Of a DNA stretch of 64,000 bases, positions 32,637-44,681 are shown in pieces (the first letter of the stretch is position 1; every line of letters begins with the position of its first letter). The position numbers and the translations under genes are program-made. Where the stretch lies: contig OY743183.1 of assembly GCA_963555705.1 (NCBI GenBank), positions 47,357,466 to 47,421,465 on the forward strand. Direction: 5' to 3'. The notes under the pieces are model-generated. The model was not told the origin of the DNA and searched no databases. It saw only the letters and a list, made by a program, of their open reading frames with translations. The DNA comes from Ligustrum vulgare (taxonomy: Eukaryota; Streptophyta; Magnoliopsida; Lamiales; Oleaceae).

Positions 32637-34521
32637 TGATAAGTGTATTTTATACACTTATTTATCTGTCGAAATTAGGATATTATGTTGTTTTTCTTGA
32701 ATAAATTCTACTTAATTTGTGTATATTATTTTTATTTCAGGTTTTTATCCCAACATCAAGAAAATGAGGAATTGAAGCAATCACACAACAATTGGATAAT
32801 AATTGGTGCGAAATCATACAATTTGAAAGTTGGTTAAATTATTCAAGAATCAAAGTGGAGCTTAATAGAAGACATGCTAAAATTCAAGGACTAACTTATA
32901 TAATGTTGAAGAATTGAGGCTAAAAGCATTAATAGTGAATTAATGCAAATTGCAATCTAATTGGACTTTATTGAATTATTATATGCATTGGACTCCACTT
33001 AGAAAAGATTAGGGCTCGGCTGCAGAAAGATTATACATCTATCAACAGCCGAGAGAAGTCAATTGTGATTATAATAAAGTGGTGGAAAAGAGAGGGCAGC
33101 CGAGAGTGAAGGGCCGTAAGACAGAGAGAGGGAGTGCAGCCGACCTGGGCAGAATCCTTGAGTGGTGATATTCTTCATTAATATACATATACACACAAAA
33201 AGGGTGACGTTTGGCAGAATTAAAAGGAGCCGGTGGTGGAGTGTTTGGAATTAAGAAAAAAGGCTACTGGAAGCACGGCTGGAATTAAGAAAAAATTGGT
33301 CGGCTGTTGAAGAATATTGGTGGAATAGTGCTCGGCTAGAAGACAAAATTAGAGGCTGACTTGGGAGTTTGCTGGGCATATTCATTGGAGGAGAGCTTTG
33401 GGGATTAAAAACAACTTGGTGGTTGGATTTGGAGAATTATTACTGGTAGATAAAGAAATTTGTGCCGACTGGGGGGAGACAAACTTGTGTGCTAAAGAAA
33501 GAATTAGTGGGCTGTGCATTGGAGGAATTGGAAGAGGTTTGAAGAATAAAAGTCATTGCTGGGAATTAGAGTGCTTGGCTAGTGGAATCAAAACAAGTGA
33601 TCAACAGAGAGAATTGACGCACGGCTGGGCAATAAACTTCACGGCTGGGGACTGAAAAATTGGAAGAAGGAGGTGATGTCAATTCTTCAACTCTTCAAAA
33701 ATCGGGTTTTATTTACATTATTTACTATTTTTAATTCCAAGAACATGTGTAGCTAATTTAATAATCGGGATTGACGATATAGATTTAATATTTTCAGTTT
33801 GATTTTGATTCTCAAGTTGGCACTTTATTTTCATGTATTGATTTTATTATTGCGTTTAATGCTTGAATTGCTTGATCACCAATTCATGAATTAATGGTTG
33901 TTTTCATAATCCGAGAGGTGAGTTAACAATTAGATCACGTAATAAAATCCGGCAATTTCAACAAAAAGATCGATATATGAATTTGTGGTTGCATGTGGTC
34001 AATTATGAATTCTTAGGAAATTTAATGCATTTAGCTAAGGAGAACTCTGACCCGCTGTAGAGATACATGGTTGACTTAGTTAAATAGGCCTAATTTGAAC
34101 TCGAGAGAGGTAAATTAGATATATGTGTGAATTCGACCAAATACAATTTTAGAAAACAATTTGAGATGAGAAATTAAGCTTGGACGTTATTTCGAAATCG
34201 TTAGTCCCGATATTCATTCAATTGCTAGAAATCCCACCACTTTGTTTCTTACTTTAATTAATTGCATTTAGTTTAATTTTCTATTTTCATTTTCATTGCA
34301 TTGTTTATTTCATTTATTCTCAATTTTATTGTAGTTTTTGGATTGATTGGTATTTTATTTTCTTAGTTAGTTTTGGTTTTAGTTTAGGAATTCTATTGAA
34401 TCAAAGTAAATCGATAACAAATAAATAGTTCTCGTGGGATCAACAACCCAGACTCAAAAGTCCACTTTTACTACTTGTTAGCGATATCGTACACTTGCAA
34501 TATTTCACAACAACAAGTTTT
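32637..34521 (+). mobile_element. Athila-like LTR plus 6-bp spacer, no internal region
   Basis: It starts TGATAAGTGTATTTTATACA, a perfect 10-bp inverted repeat with a 3-base loop, shared with the element at 55164. It shares CACCAATTCATGA, ATAATCCGAGAGGTGAGTTA and CTGTAGAGATACATGGTTGA with it, and ends ..CACAACAACA at 34515. The following AGTTTT equals the spacer between LTR and primer-binding site of the 55164 element, but the primer-binding site is absent. The unit is bordered by a 9-bp direct repeat, AATGTTTAT (32628-32636, 34522-34530). Confidence 0.7.
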
Positions 34522-34812
34522 AATGTTTATGCATTTGTATATGAGGACTTATAATCTTATTTGAAATACATAATTGGACGCTACAATTAATGAATTTCTT
34601 ACTTTTTATTTTGCTAATTATACCAATCCAATCCAACGCAAAAACGTGATATTATTGTTAGAATAATGATCAAACTTTAGTATTTGCTCGAGCTAAATAA
34701 TATGGACTAAATAAAAAGAACAAGCATTAGTGTTCTTTTTTTCATATATATACAAACACCACAAAGTTTTAGGCTATCTATACAAACATAGCCCCTGTTT
34801 GGCATAGATAGA

Positions 34813-35089
34813 TGTTACGTGCCAAAATAGTTCAGTGGGTAGTTTCAATTAATTTAATGGATTGTTTCCATTAGTTTAGTGGTTGTAGTTTTTTATTTGC
34901 ATTTTCCTACTTTTCAGCAACGATAGTTTTCTTCTGCCGTGTCCTACTCTTATAAATAGTTCTGTAATAGTTTCATTATGATTAGGCAATGAAGAAAATA
35001 TCAAGTCTTCTTTTCATTCTCATATTGACAGAATCTGCTAGTTTCATTTCTTCTCTCTCTCTTCTTCTATCAAAATTCTAAACATATCA
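34813..35089 (+). mobile_element. Copia-type solo LTR, 277 bp
   Basis: Starts TGTTACGTGCC and ends ..AACATATCA, with a promoter-like CTTATAAATAG inside (about 34949). TSD ATAGA at 34808-34812 and 35090-35094. No internal sequence is present, so it is the product of LTR-LTR recombination. Confidence 0.75.
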
Positions 35090-35324
35090 ATAGAAATCCG
35101 ATTTTTAGCAAATTTTGATAAAAGTTGATGAGAAGTATGATTGAAAAGTTGTAAGTCTCATAAAAGGTACCGTACTTAAGATTAAATGTTGATTTTGACT
35201 TTAATTAAAATTCAACTTTTTAGTTGTATAAAATAGAGGCATATATTTTGTCAAAAAAATAAATAAAGATAGAGGCATATATGGATCAGGCTTTGAACCT
35301 AACTTATATGAAATAGAAATTTAC

Positions 35325-35612
35325 ACAAGACGGGAGAACAATAAGATATACAATTAACATTCGACCTATTTACGCAAGACAAGAGAGCAACTAGATATAC
35401 AATTAACATTTGACCTATTTGCGCAAGACGGGAGAACAACTAGATATACAATTAACATTTGACCTATTTACGCAAGACCGGAGAACAACTAGATATACAA
35501 TTAACACTTGACCTATTTACGCAAGACAGGAGAACAACTAGATAAATAATTAACATTTGACCTATTTACGCAAGACGGACTAGATATACAATTAACATTT
35601 GACCTAACACAA
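35325..35612. repeat. 49-bp tandem array, about six copies
   Basis: The anchor GCAAGAC occurs at 35374, 35423, 35472, 35521 and 35570, with a variant ACAAGAC about 49 bases earlier. Each unit continues GGGAGAACAACTAGATATAC and AATTAACATTTGACCTATTT. The last unit is truncated. It lies just beyond the 3' end of the membrane-protein gene. Confidence 0.9.
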
Positions 35613-35679
35613 GTGAAACTAAGTACATACATATAGTACAACGAAGGATCAGGATTCAGGAAGTAGCTGCAATTTTGAC

Positions 35680-36165
35680 CTAAACTTGCTCAATTTCTTG
35701 ATCTATCTCATCCAGTTCGAAGTTGAGCACATGGTCGGTGCGAGCAGTAATAAATATGCTAAGCTGAGGAATTGTAGGGAGCAGAAGTTCAACACTCAGT
35801 ACAAAACTCCTCCATATGCTAGATATACAAGCAGAGCATAAGGATAGTAACAAGATTATGGGATAAACATACCAAAAGAGAAGTTGTGGACAGAATAGTG
35901 AAGCCAAGAAACAAACCATTAGGGAGACTGAGTAATTCTTGACTTGAACGCGGATATATCCCGTACTATTAGCTGGAGGTGTTAATGGAACTTGAATGGA
36001 ACCGAAGGAGAAGACAAAGAAAAGGGTAGTGAGAAGCCAAAACTTAGTCCAAGTAAAGTCATCTAATATTATAGCAAATGGATCCCATTCCCAAGGCATG
36101 GCAATTTGTGATTTTAGAATGTTTATAACAAATAGAGCAGCAAATCTTAGATCAAGGTATGCCAT
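35680..36165 (-). CDS. Small multi-pass membrane protein, 161 residues, intronless
   Basis: A single uninterrupted frame. Hydrophobic segments lie at about residues 6-22 (FAALFVINIL), 39-57 (KFWLLTTLFFVFSFGSIQV), 78-98 (VSLMVCFLASLFCPQLLFWY) and 99-116 (PIILLLSLCSACISSIW), and possibly 121-140. An acidic tail (FELDEIDQEIEQV) ends the protein. I do not recognise the family and propose no function. A TATA box about 60 bases upstream of the ATG supports a real promoter and a short 5' UTR. The first Met is the only one that keeps the N-terminal segment. Being intronless, it could be a retrocopy or a lineage-specific gene. Confidence 0.6.
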   Translation of the reverse strand: MAYLDLRFAALFVINILKSQIAMPWEWDPFAIILDDFTWTKFWLLTTLFFVFSFGSIQVPLTPPANSTGYIRVQVKNYSVSLMVCFLASLFCPQLLFWYVYPIILLLSLCSACISSIWRSFVLSVELLLPTIPQLSIFITARTDHVLNFELDEIDQEIEQV

Positions 36166-36224
36166 TCTTTGGTTTTATGTCATGTGTTATCTTAATCACT
36201 CAGAAAAATATAGTTGTTTCTATT

Positions 36225-36233
36225 GCTTATATA
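36225..36233 (-). promoter_or_regulatory. TATA box of the membrane-protein gene
   Basis: TATATAAGC on the minus strand, about 60 bases before the ATG at 36165. Immediately upstream on the same strand is a run of GGCT units (36236-36263). Confidence 0.55.
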
Positions 36234-36235
36234 GC

Positions 36236-36263
36236 CAGCCGGCAGCCAGCCAGCCAGCCAGGT
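36236..36263. repeat. (AGCC)n short tandem repeat
   Basis: Consecutive GCCA/AGCC units with one interruption, adjacent to the TATA box of the membrane-protein gene. Confidence 0.85.
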
Positions 36264-36937
36264 TTGAGTTTATTTTAATCTTTTTTCTCTATGTGGAGCG
36301 TGGCGACGGGAAATGTTCTAGCCATGGTGCCTTGGCCATTATATTTAAATATTCATAAAAAATGACTTCACAAGACTTTTGTTCTGCTTTGTTAGGTAAT
36401 TTTGTGACTGAAGATTTTCAAGGATCTTTTTCTTTTTGAGAAGCATTTTGTACATGAAATGATACGAGAGTATTCTTAAATTTTTAATAATTTGAATAGG
36501 ATCGACAATTACGTACGTTTGTTTCTTCCTCATATGTCTAGGAATCCACCTTGTGCATTCACTAGACATGGGAATGGTCTTGATTTTACAAGGGAACTTG
36601 TGCTACTCTAATAGTTGCTCATTTCGAAGGGAATCTGAAATCCCTATAATATGTGCTATTTTAATAGAATAACATGTTGAAGATTGACCAATTTCACTAA
36701 TATTTATGCGACAAAACATATGATACTACTAGGTTATAAGAGCATTTTAATATAACTGTGTTTGAGATTTATGGTTCCACACTTACCCTTACTAAAGTTC
36801 AATTGTACATGTAACTTTCTCTAAACAAATTATTGATTAAAGATGAGGAAACAGGGCCAAAAGTAATCACCCTTTACATATGGAAACTAATGTTCTAGGA
36901 AGGGGTGGGTTAACCATTAACTGGCTAATAAAATGGC

Positions 36938-36942
<5 letters not shown>

Positions 36943-36989
<47 letters not shown>
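36943..36989. repeat. Compound (TC)n(AC)n microsatellite
   Basis: A TC tract followed directly by an AC tract. A second interrupted CT tract lies at about 37230-37270. Confidence 0.95.
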
Positions 36990-38219
36990 AAATAATCCAA
37001 TGAAGTTTAATAGAAATATTCACAACTCGGTGTTAGATGTGTAAACTGGGTCGAACTATCAAGAATTAATTGTTCAAAACACCTCCCCTCAACTAACTTT
37101 TGACCAAATTTTCCTTTGTTACATTATTAAAAATGTTGAATAAATTGAATCAAATAACAAGACAATTGTAACCTCAGTAAAATCAACTACTCCCGATCTT
37201 TGCTCTCACTCCACATTCAACAGCTCCCGGTCTCTGCTCTCTCTCTCTCTCTCTCGCTCTCGCTCTCTCCACACATTCAAATTGAAATTCTTCCTCAACG
37301 AAAACGATTTCGATCTCATTTATGCTACTTTCTTTGTTTCAACTGACATCGTCCTCTACAAGCCCTATCTTTTCTCTTTTCACAAACATTTCTCACAATT
37401 TCAATTTGAAACCCCAACTTTAAGATTTTTCTGAATCAAATTCATCTACTCCATTTCTAAGTAGTAGGCACTAATTTGCTAACATCTATTCTTGCTACAC
37501 CATATAACATGGATTACAAAGGTGAGTAATGTGTTTATGCCCATAGAGTGTTTTTCAAATGTAAAAGAAAGGTCGATGGAAAGGGGTGTTTTATCTAGAT
37601 TTTGCTCTTGCATAATCTTATTTTTTTAAGTAATGAAATATTATTATAATATCTACCTAGAGATTTAGTACCAATGTCAGTAAATATGATGTTGATATTT
37701 CATTGGGTATGAATTGTGTTTAGCTCATAATCGTATAAAACAAAATTAGGAAAATAGAAAATTTTCATTCAGATTGAAAAATAGCTATTAATTACTTTAT
37801 ATTTTTATGTGGTTTGACTGTAAGGGGAAGCCATGAAGAAGAATTGTGAGTGATTCTTAAAAAAATTTCAATTAAGTTGGACTAGTTGGAGTTATCTATA
37901 AGAATCTTGAATGAAAACAACCGGGGGAAGGCTTTTGGGCTAAAGTTTTTGCCATAAAAATAACTTTTTGAGTTTAGATAAACATGCTCTTGATCCTATA
38001 TATTATTTTTCCCTATTATTATGGACTCTAGACTGATATATTCATATAGAAAAGTTTTGAAATCAAGACATCTGGAAGTGTGAAAAGTTCAGTTATTGTA
38101 TTTTGGAAAATGTAGAACAAGAAACTTTCCAAGTATAACCACTGTTTCTATTGGGAAATGGAGAAGTATTACGAACTCGAGGCCAATATAACCAACCGTT
38201 GTCATTTGAAGATGATTTA
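36990..38219. other. Proximal part of the MULE locus, no clear coding
   Basis: CT-rich leader-like sequence (37200-37290) precedes an ATG at 37509 with a donor-like GGTGAGTAA after five codons. I see no further exon until about 38220. It may contain the 5' UTR and first intron of the ULP1-like gene. Confidence 0.35.
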
Positions 38220-40860
38220 AATTGTCTAATCCCCGGAACATCAAAATCAATTAGAGAATTCTTCTTTCAGACCACTTGTGAGGTTGAGGCATGAAAGGTG
38301 GCCTCTCAAAATGTTCATCAACTTTTGTTGCGGACTGTGATAATGAACAAAAAAATGGAGGCATGGTTCAAGGTAGAAGGTAAATGATTACGATTTGGCC
38401 TCCAAGAGTTCACACTCGTGACGGGGCTACCTATGGGAAATTTTGAAAAGGTAGATGTGAGCCTAAGGGAAGATAGTAGGTAGGTGAAGTTATATTTTAG
38501 TAGGTGTAAAGGCAGGGAATTGTAAGAATGATGTTCTAGGTTCTTTTAATAAACTGATAAAAAAAATCTAATCTACAAATACAAGTTGGGGCTTATTATT
38601 ATCATGCCCTATGTTCTTTTGTCTACGGAGTTGAAAAAGATGATAGATTTGTGGGGGTTTGAATTGGTGGATGATCTTGAAATATTTTTCAAATATCCAT
38701 GGGGAAAACTATCATTCAAGGCTACGCTAAGTGTATTCAAGTGCGACAAATTACTTACTTTAGAAGTGGATAGAGTAGACAATTGTCGCTATACGTTATA
38801 TGGCTTTCGCCTCGCCATAATGGTATATAGGAATTATTGATTTACGCAGTTTCATCACTAGAATATGTAATATGTAATATGTTACCTCTGAGATGTTCTT
38901 ATTTATGTTTTACTGCAGATTTGGGCATCCGTGGAGATCCTTGGCTTGGGAACGAAGTTTGCAGAAAAGCATCTGGACAGTATTCCAAGGATGACTGGCT
39001 GGGAAATGAAGAAGAGGCTACTGTATGCTCCAATCATTGTTGTTTTGGAGACATCCGAGGTGAGTATTTGAGGGAAATGTTGTTTTATTAGATAATATTT
39101 TGCAATCACTAACTTAATAGTGAAATTAAATCTTTGCAGCTCGAGGTTGTTTCTATACTCACTCCTACTGAAACTGAAGCCGAGGAGGCATACCGGGAAG
39201 ACTTGATCATTTTGATGAAGAGGACAAGCCCTCACACCATTCCAAAGGGGAGGATGATGCATCCGAAGGGGAGGATGAAGCTGGGCCATTACAGGTACCT
39301 CCGAAGATGATTGACCCTTGCATAGCTGAGTTAGTTAGGTTAGAACTAGAAAAAATTGAGGGAAGGATTCATAACAAACGCGATGATATCGAGGCGAAGT
39401 TTGATTAGTTGTTTGAATTCGTCGCTTTGACAAAGTTTCAATCAACCACAAGTTTCCCAGTAGATGAACCGGAGGTAGGGGACCAGTTTTAATCAAAGAG
39501 TGATGAGGTCAAAAAGGTAGAGGAGGCTAGAGATGATGGTGTTGACAGTGATGAGTCTAGAGATGGAATTATTAGGACTGATCATGCTATGAAGATGGGA
39601 GTAGAAGCTGTTAAGAAAATGATGGCAGGGTAAATCCAGATGGTGATTTACAGCCTGAAGAAATCTTAGAAATCTTGACACCTATTAAGCTGGATGTTGC
39701 TGTAAACGTAACCATTGGAGGTACATAATTACAAATGTTAACTAGAAACTAGTATACAATCAAGTGTGGCTACAGTTCTAAATTTATATTTCTTTGTTTT
39801 TTAGGTAAAGTTGTAGTCATTGACAATGATTCTCCAAAGGGAAGAGGACTTCATACAAAGAGAAAGGAACCTATGTTGTGTTCACCTATTAATGACCCGT
39901 CGAAAAGGAGAAAACTGCTGGAAGTTGATGCGTACGATCTGTACAGGGAGGTTGATCCAATGAAGGTAGAAGAGCTTGATAAATGGCTTGAAATTGCAAT
40001 AACGAGGTAATTACGTACAAGAAAATCACTAATATGTGATAGTTAAGTTGAATTTTGATGTGGAAAATGGAAATTAATTGTGCTCTCTATGTGTAACTAG
40101 TAACTAGGAAGCCCTCCCTCGTTGTGAAGTTAAACCAAAATCCTTATTGGAACTGTTGAAAGACGATGGTTGGCTGACTAGTGATATAAGTTAACTTACA
40201 TTAATTGACATTTCAAATTTCTATAAATTTGCATAGTTCTTTGAATTAACTAATTCTCATCTAACTTTTACAAAAGGTTGTAAACGAAGCCCAATACCTA
40301 TTACGGGATAAAAATAGAAGATACAAAAACAACTTTCAGCAAGACTGATGTGTCCTTGATTCGTTTTTCAACTATTATCTTCATTGTGAATATGAGGGCT
40401 TGATGGCACATGCAAAATATGAGCAATCTGACTCAAAATACAACTTTTGTAGGGTCATGGTGAAGTATGTTGATGGGGATGCATCAGCTTTAGGTAAACC
40501 TTGGAGAGTAGATATTTATACGTTCCTTGTTGTCACTCGTCCCATTTGTTCTCCGTGCAAATTGACTTGGCGGAACGAACCACATTTCTGTTTGACAGTT
40601 TTAAATCGCATCTCCGAAGGAAAGTATTCGATGCATTCATGACCCTTTCAAATTTGTAATACCGCTGTTGATGAAGTTGCTTGTGAAGCCTGGTGACAAC
40701 TACAGTGATGAAAAGTTCAAAGTTGTGAAGGTGAAGGATGTTCCGCAACAAAGTAATGGGTGTGGTCCAACATTATTTCATTTTTTATGTTCCTCTTATG
40801 ATGTATGTTCCTCCCTGGATGAATTTAATGTTGTGTGATTATTTACAAACCTGTGTTTGT
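38220..40860 (+). pseudogene. ULP1-like (DUF1985 plus C48 protease) gene relic
   Basis: ULP1 proteases remove SUMO. Plant MULEs carry degenerate relatives. The order is right for this family. A DUF1985-like start comes first (VHQLLLRTVIMNKKMEAWFK; RFGLQEFTLVTGLPMGN). Then comes LWGFELVDDLEIFFKYPWGK with YTLYGFRLAIMV, then GTKFAEKHLDSIPRMTGWEM and LEVVSILTPTETEAEEAYRE. The C-terminal region has GKPWRVDIY, LKSHLRRKVFDAFMT and KVKDVPQQSNGC, the last matching the Q-x-N-x-C region of the catalytic Cys. GT/AG introns separate some blocks (39065-39140, 39720-39805). The residues after the Cys (GPT) differ from the usual DCG, and stops break several blocks. Confidence 0.65.
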
Positions 40861-41167
40861 TGTTTGTAGATTTGATTGTGACATTTACGCATTGAATTCC
40901 TATAATTGAACATGGATGTGAAATCAATTCGAAAGGACTACGTTCCTACTAAGCGTAAAAAAACTTGCAGTAGAGTTGTTGGCAGGCTGCTTCAAGCCAT
41001 AGGACTTGACTGATGTTGATTGTCTTTGTTATCTTTGCACATTTAAAATTTTGTACCTATACTTGTTAATTTGAAATTCTAGTTTACGTTGATGTTCTAG
41101 TTTTTGTACATTTCGAATGACGGATTTTGTTAAGTTCTTACATGTAGCTTTTTGTTTTAATTAAAAA

Positions 41168-41740
41168 ATGATGTGGAGTCTATTTCTGTGCTGATAACAT
41201 ACAAATGAGTTATAAGTCATTTTCCAATAAGGAAACGACTTGAAACTCGTTTGATAATAAAAACTTGATCGTTTGGGACAGATTGTTAACATAAACATAA
41301 CTACATTTAATCAGTTTCTAGAATATATGAAACGTTGTGGAGTCTATTTCAGTATAGATAGCATAAAAACGAGTTATAAGTTTTTCAATAAGGAAAGGAC
41401 TTGAAAATTATTTAATGAGAAAAACTTGACTATTTGGGACAAGATGCAAAATGGAACAAAACTACTTCTAATTCGTTTATAGAATATACAAAACGATGTG
41501 GAGTCCATTTTTGTACAGACAGCATAGAAACGAGTTATAAGTCATTTGTCAATAAGGAAACGACTAAGAAATCGTTTTATGAGAAACACTTGACAGTTTG
41601 GGACATAATGCTAACAGGAAAAAAACTACTTATAATCTGTTTCTAGAATATAGAAATGATGTGAAGTTCGTGTCTGTACAAATAATATAGAAATGAGTTA
41701 TAAGTCATTTTTCAATAAGGAAACAACTTGGAAATCGGCA
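41168..41740. repeat. 162-bp tandem array, 3.5 copies
   Basis: Copies start at about 41168, 41332, 41493 and 41656 with GATGTGGAGTC-like sequence, followed by AACGAGTTATAAGTCATTT, CAATAAGGAAACGACTT and a TTGTTTGGGACA-like block. Divergence among copies is moderate. Beyond the array, looser AAGTCGTTT and AAGTCATTT motifs continue to about 42300 and recur at 53560-53640. Confidence 0.85.
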
Positions 41741-42659
41741 ACTCGGGAGGACTCCCATAGATACTAAGGGTAATAATAACATCTTTTTTGTGGTTTGCTG
41801 AATCTTGGAAGGTCACTTTTATGGAAAAGAGAGGGAAAAGTTCTTCCAAAAGTCTTAAAAAGTAATAAATTTATCTGAAAATATTTAATGTGGGCATTAG
41901 TCGCCCATGCTTTGATCAAAATCAAAAATGGAAGAAGTTATCTTTACTCCATTTAATGATGGTATGGGTTTCTCGTTCCTCGAAATGACGTTCGTACTAG
42001 AAGAATGACTTCAACTTCGTTTCAGTTCCTGGAATTCTGCTTCAAAATCGTTTTAGTTATTTGCAAACTGTAACTAGTTGGAAGTCATTTAATGGGTAAC
42101 ATCAATAACATAGAAGTCGTTTGCTTTGAAAACAACGATGTTGCTTATTCATATAGAATGGATTGCAAGTCGTTTTGATGTAAATGGACTGAAAATCATT
42201 TCACTACTAAAAAACGAAATCTAGTTCATTTGGCCATTACTAAACCAAAAAGGAACTTCAAATCATTTGATTCAAAAAACGGAGTTGAAATCGATAACAA
42301 CTTGTTGTATTCTATCCAAATCCGAAAAGTTTTTATGAAAAACTATTTATAGACCATTTCAAAAATTTTAAACAACGTCAAACTCGTTATCGCTTTATTA
42401 AAACTAAAACGTAATGTAATTCGTTTATCCACGCACAAATGGATTACATGTAATTTCTAACATGTAGAAATTTGTCCAAAATAGTCAAGTTGTTTAACAA
42501 GAATAATATAAATAATAAACATAATGAGTTTACCATGAAAATGTAGCTACAAGTATAATGTCACTCTTAATATCCATACATCATATCTACCATGACAACA
42601 TAATGTATTTTACCACAAAAAGATAAAAAAAAAAATTTCCCTAATTAGGCGTTTTCATG
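41741..42659. other. Interior of the MULE without coding sequence
   Basis: AT-rich, with scattered AAGTCGTTT, AAATCATTT and TAGTTCATTT words resembling parts of the 162-bp unit. No other feature is seen. Confidence 0.45.
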
Positions 42660-43436
42660 TGAGCATCGTGAATGTATTTCGTTTGTGCTCGATTATATAA
42701 CATTTACTGCACCTATAAGGCTTGCAGGTCTCTCCTGTTTATTTTTTCCTCTTTTTGGGCGGTCTTTCAGCTTTCTTTCTTTTAAGTGGTAAGAGTACCC
42801 TTGTAGCCATCAAATGCTTGAAATATTCAATTCACACTTGTTGGGTAAAGGGTACAAGAACCCTGAACAAGTTTTTCTCCAACGTGAACTAGTATAAAAA
42901 TGACTGCAGAGGCTGTAACCGGCGCCTCCTTTGAACCTTGCTACGGAAATGGCATGCGTACATGGAAATTTGTCCAAATCAAATCTTCTACCAATGCATG
43001 TACTTTCTTGCAAGTCCACAAAGTGATGTTCCAGATTATCACCAAACTGGTAGATGTTCGGGGATACTCGGATGACCTCCAATCTGTTTGACTGAAGGTA
43101 AGAAGCGCACATCTTAGCCTCTAGCAGTAGATTGAGGTGGGTAGAATAATTTTCTACCTCTTTGTGCCTTTCATAAAACCACTTTTGCACTATCTCACGG
43201 TTGTATTTAATCAAACCGACAACGGGAAAGAAACAAGCATTTTTCAATGAACCATTCAAAAACTTGTCATGGTTCGTAGTTATGATATTGTAGCGTATAC
43301 CAATAAAATGTGCTCTTACCCAGTAATGGAAATCCTCATATGATAAGTACTTTTGATATCTTCCTTCTTACTACATAGCACTACCATGTTCGAATTAAAC
43401 TCTGTCACCTTATATACCTTAGTTGTTGTCCTAAAC
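42660..43436 (-). pseudogene. MULE transposase, C-terminal part (SWIM and zinc knuckle)
   Basis: An open segment (43259-42810) reads VQKWFYERHKEVENYSTHLN, LLLEAKMCASYLQSNRLEVI, VDLQESTCIGRRFDLDKFPC and THAISVARFKGG. Cys-x-Cys-type and His ligands in TCIGRRF...FPCTHAI mark the SWIM zinc finger that follows the catalytic core of mudrA transposases. The first Cys pair is altered. Further down, basic KRKKAERPPKKRKNKQE and a degenerate CCHC (YRCSKCYIIEHKRNTF) end the protein. The upstream part is on the other side of the solo LTR at 43437. Confidence 0.75.
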
Positions 43437-43944
43437 TGTAGCGCCCCGAGTTCCGTATACCCGGTTCACCACCTCATCTTCTGATCTAACTTTTCAATTA
43501 ATATTTTTTCGGAAGAAATAATTGAAATTCATTTTTGGAAACATTAAATAAACTGTAATGGTCGATAAAATTTAAAACATTTATGAAAAACAATTCGAAA
43601 TAGTAAATCGAACCATTAATATTGAAAAGAAATTGAAAATGTCATAATTTCTCAAATAACTGAAGTTCTCAAAATTATTCAATGTTTGGAAAATACGAAA
43701 ATCATTAAAATCAAACTTTCAACCATTTAACATTTATTGCCACAATCATCCATCACTTGCCACCATCTCTGAAATCTGCAAATGTTGTTAAAATAGACAT
43801 GAGCATTTCATAGAAATACTCAGTAGACTCATCGTCAATTAATTAATCTACAATTTAATTGAACACATAAATGCAGGCTCTTTAGAAAACAGGGTGTTGG
43901 TAGTCTCTTCTTTTCATAAATCATATACTCTTTAAAAACATTGT

Positions 43945-44300
43945 ATGTGGGTAGCGGATTGGGCTCCCTCAAGGGGCCTTCTCCCAATCTTGCTCGCATA
44001 CTCATTCTGTAACGACCCGGCTCCCTCGCTGGGACCTTCTCCGAGTCATACTCATTCTCTTTCTACTTTTGTAGCGTTCCCGGTCCTCAAGGGATACGGT
44101 CGTCTACTCATAGTCTTTTCCACGAAGGAAATACATTATCATTTCTTTTCATACTCTTTAAAAATAAAAAAATGTGGGTAGCGGATTGGGCTCCCTCAAG
44201 GGGCCTTCTCCCAATCTTTCCCGCATATACATGGTCTTTCCACTTTTTGTAGCGTTCCCGGTCCTCAAGGGATACGGCCCTCTACTCATTGGACTTTTCA
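43945..44300. repeat. Two-copy hairpin repeat in the solo LTR
   Basis: Two copies, about 230 bp apart, of GTGGGTAGCGGATTGGGCTC with CCTCAAGGGGCCTTCTCCCA, and of TTTGTAGCGTTCCCGGTCCT with CAAGGGATACGG. Both contain GGGCTCCCTCAAGGGGCC, able to fold into a short hairpin. Confidence 0.8.
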
Positions 44301-44618
44301 AGTTTTCTTTTCATAAAAATGACTTTCACAAGTCACATGACATTCACATGCAATTATAATTTAAATCAATTAATAGGGGCGAGTCTACCTTAAACTTGAC
44401 GAGTGCAAAGTTGAGCGGGAAACAACTTCAATTCTTTAATTCTCCGTACGCTTCGTCTAGCCAATTAGAATATTAAGTTGAATTAGTCTTTTGAAATTTA
44501 TAGTTAAAATGATAAATTACAATTTGGGGACTGAAATTGATGATTTGAAAGTTGGGGGACTAAAATGAACACTTTGAAAGTTAAGGGACTAAAATGAATA
44601 CTTTTGAAAGTTGAGATT

Positions 44619-44621
<3 letters not shown>

Positions 44622-44679
<58 letters not shown>
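44622..44679. repeat. (AT)n microsatellite
   Basis: Uninterrupted AT repeat of about 58 bases within the solo LTR. It is flanked by degenerate repeats of GGGACTAAAATGAA-type words from 44520 to about 44950. Confidence 0.95.

Positions 44680-44681
<2 letters not shown>

Noticed and set aside
33398..33655. Gly/Glu-rich 85-residue frame
   Set aside because: It lies within the Athila-like LTR at 32637 and shows no motif. The purine-rich leader sequence explains the open frame.
34790..34812. A MITE-like end (GCCCCTGTTTGGC) before the copia solo LTR
   Set aside because: Only one terminus is visible. I could not find a matching inverted end or TSD after removing the solo LTR.
38903..39289. 128-residue minus-strand frame
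   Set aside because: It is the shadow of the ULP1-like coding blocks on the plus strand, which carry the recognisable motifs.
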